Of a stretch of DNA of 5,120 nt, positions 4,320 through 5,120 are shown piece by piece. This stretch comes from an uncultured Clostridia bacterium. GTDB taxonomy: Bacteria > Bacillota > Clostridia > Oscillospirales > Oscillospiraceae. Location of the stretch: contig CAMWTG010000209.1 of the NCBI GenBank assembly GCA_947177115.1, positions 1 to 5,120 on the forward strand. Direction: 5' to 3'. The translations under genes and the position numbers were made by a program. Numbering within the stretch: position 1 is the stretch's first letter; each line of letters opens with the position of its first letter. The notes below the pieces were generated by a model, which was given only the letters and a program-made list of their open reading frames with translations, had not been told where the DNA came from and did no database searches.

Positions 4320-5120
4320 ATGTGGGAAACATTGCGCAACCTCAGCGGCAAAGCAAAGGCCGGGATGATTGGCGGCATAGCGCTGCTGGCGGCGGCGGGG
4401 ATCGGCTTAGGGATCTGGCAGCCCTGGAATCAGCCGGAGGATGTGCCGGACGAGCCGGACAACCAGCAGCAGGAGGTACAGGAACCGGAGAAAAAGCCGG
4501 AAAAGGGACTGAGCCTGCGGGTAGATGGGAAGGAAGTGCCCTGCGTCCTGTATGAAGGGACCGGATGGAGCATCTACGTACCGGAGGAATGGGAAACGGA
4601 GAAGCTGGGAGAGAATGGCGGACTGTTCACTTCCGCAGATGGAGCGCAGCTGTCGGTGCGGTTTGAGCCGGGCAGCGACTATGCGGGAAAGTATGTCAAT
4701 CTGTCCGCAAGCGAAAACGGCAGAATGCTCCAGTTCTACTCCGGGATTGGCGAAGGGAGCCCGGTGGTAGAGGGCAGTGCATCCAAGGCGAACTGGGAGA
4801 AGTATGACCGGCTGTTTGTGGCCATGGCGCGGACGCTGACGGTAGGGGATGAGACGCCCTTTGCGGAGAGCTATGTGATCCCGGCGGAGCCGGACTGGCA
4901 GAAAGCGGACGGCGCAACGGTGCTGTTCCTGGATAAAGACGGATATATGGTGGACGATCAGGCCCAGGCGGCCATTGAGAGCTATATGGAGAGCTGGCCG
5001 GCAGAAGCCCGGGAAATTTACACCGGACAGTACCGGATCAACTCTCTGGAGTGGGCCAGCAGCTACACAGGCGTTACCACGGATGGATTCATTGATGTAT
5101 TCCGGGCAGATGTGCAGTAC
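4320..5120 (+). CDS. Membrane-anchored extracytoplasmic protein, 3' end outside window
   Basis: The frame from ATG 4320 stays open to the window end, giving the first 267 residues. Residues 1-14 carry R6, K11 and K13, followed by one hydrophobic segment (about 15-33, GMIGGIALLAAAGIGLGIW). There is no lipobox, so this is a signal anchor with the bulk of the protein outside the cell. Residues 38-62 are a Pro/Glu/Asp/Gln-rich linker. From about residue 64 a soluble domain begins, with GWSIYVPEEWE (82-92), a region around 100-175 with alternating polar and hydrophobic residues, and an acidic second part from about 180. C75 is the only cysteine. I do not recognise the family; sporulation, cell-wall or anti-sigma-type accessory roles are guesses the sequence does not settle. 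It appears to have its own promoter and structured leader and is separated from the ilvD operon by terminators. Confidence 0.85.
   Translation, partial: MWETLRNLSGKAKAGMIGGIALLAAAGIGLGIWQPWNQPEDVPDEPDNQQQEVQEPEKKPEKGLSLRVDGKEVPCVLYEGTGWSIYVPEEWETEKLGENGGLFTSADGAQLSVRFEPGSDYAGKYVNLSASENGRMLQFYSGIGEGSPVVEGSASKANWEKYDRLFVAMARTLTVGDETPFAESYVIPAEPDWQKADGATVLFLDKDGYMVDDQAQAAIESYMESWPAEAREIYTGQYRINSLEWASSYTGVTTDGFIDVFRADVQY

Noticed and set aside
1..5120. CRISPR array or tandem repeat system
   Set aside because: No regularly spaced direct repeats are present. The repeats seen are inverted and unevenly spaced.

Overview
The window is GC-rich bacterial DNA. It reads like a chromosome of a gut-type Clostridia/Oscillospiraceae organism (the Flavonifractor/Oscillibacter/Lawsonibacter kind). 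This rests on the clostridial-style IlvD sequence, the DUF815 ATPase, the AGGAGG-type ribosome binding sites and the hairpin-rich, GC-rich spacers. It is an inference from sequence style, not a database match.

Layout. (1) Positions 1-534 hold no credible gene. They are a dense mosaic of short perfect inverted repeats, including a three-hairpin element closed by complementary ends (147-222), a terminator-like hairpin followed by T-rich sequence (392-432), and a hairpin that ends directly against the ribosome binding site of the next gene. (2) Positions 535-2190 are a complete ilvD (dihydroxy-acid dehydratase, branched-chain amino acid synthesis), probably of the oxygen-labile [4Fe-4S] type. 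(3) One base after the ilvD stop begins a complete AAA-type ATPase of the DUF815 family (2192-3382). The two genes look co-transcribed and perhaps translationally coupled. (4) Positions 3383-3856 are visibly AT-richer and hold two small decayed reading frames, each broken by one in-frame stop, around a strong 15-bp inverted repeat. The second starts like the small ribbon-helix-helix proteins of conjugative elements and ends like the small phage/ICE proteins of the DUF6809 type, so this looks like the residue of a mobile element. (5) Positions 3857-4179 are non-coding, with one good terminator hairpin (3870-3900) and two weaker terminator-like structures. (6) An extended -10 promoter (4177-4185) is followed at the expected transcription start by a 71-base element with 9-bp complementary ends and two internal hairpins. 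Then come an AGGAGG site and the 5' part of a gene for a membrane-anchored protein with an extracytoplasmic domain (4320 to the window end, open).

Only ilvD has a firm biochemical role here. The ATPase partner, the leader structure in front of the membrane-anchored protein and the mobile-element residue are the parts that merit a second look. No CRISPR array, rRNA, tRNA or intact transposase was seen.
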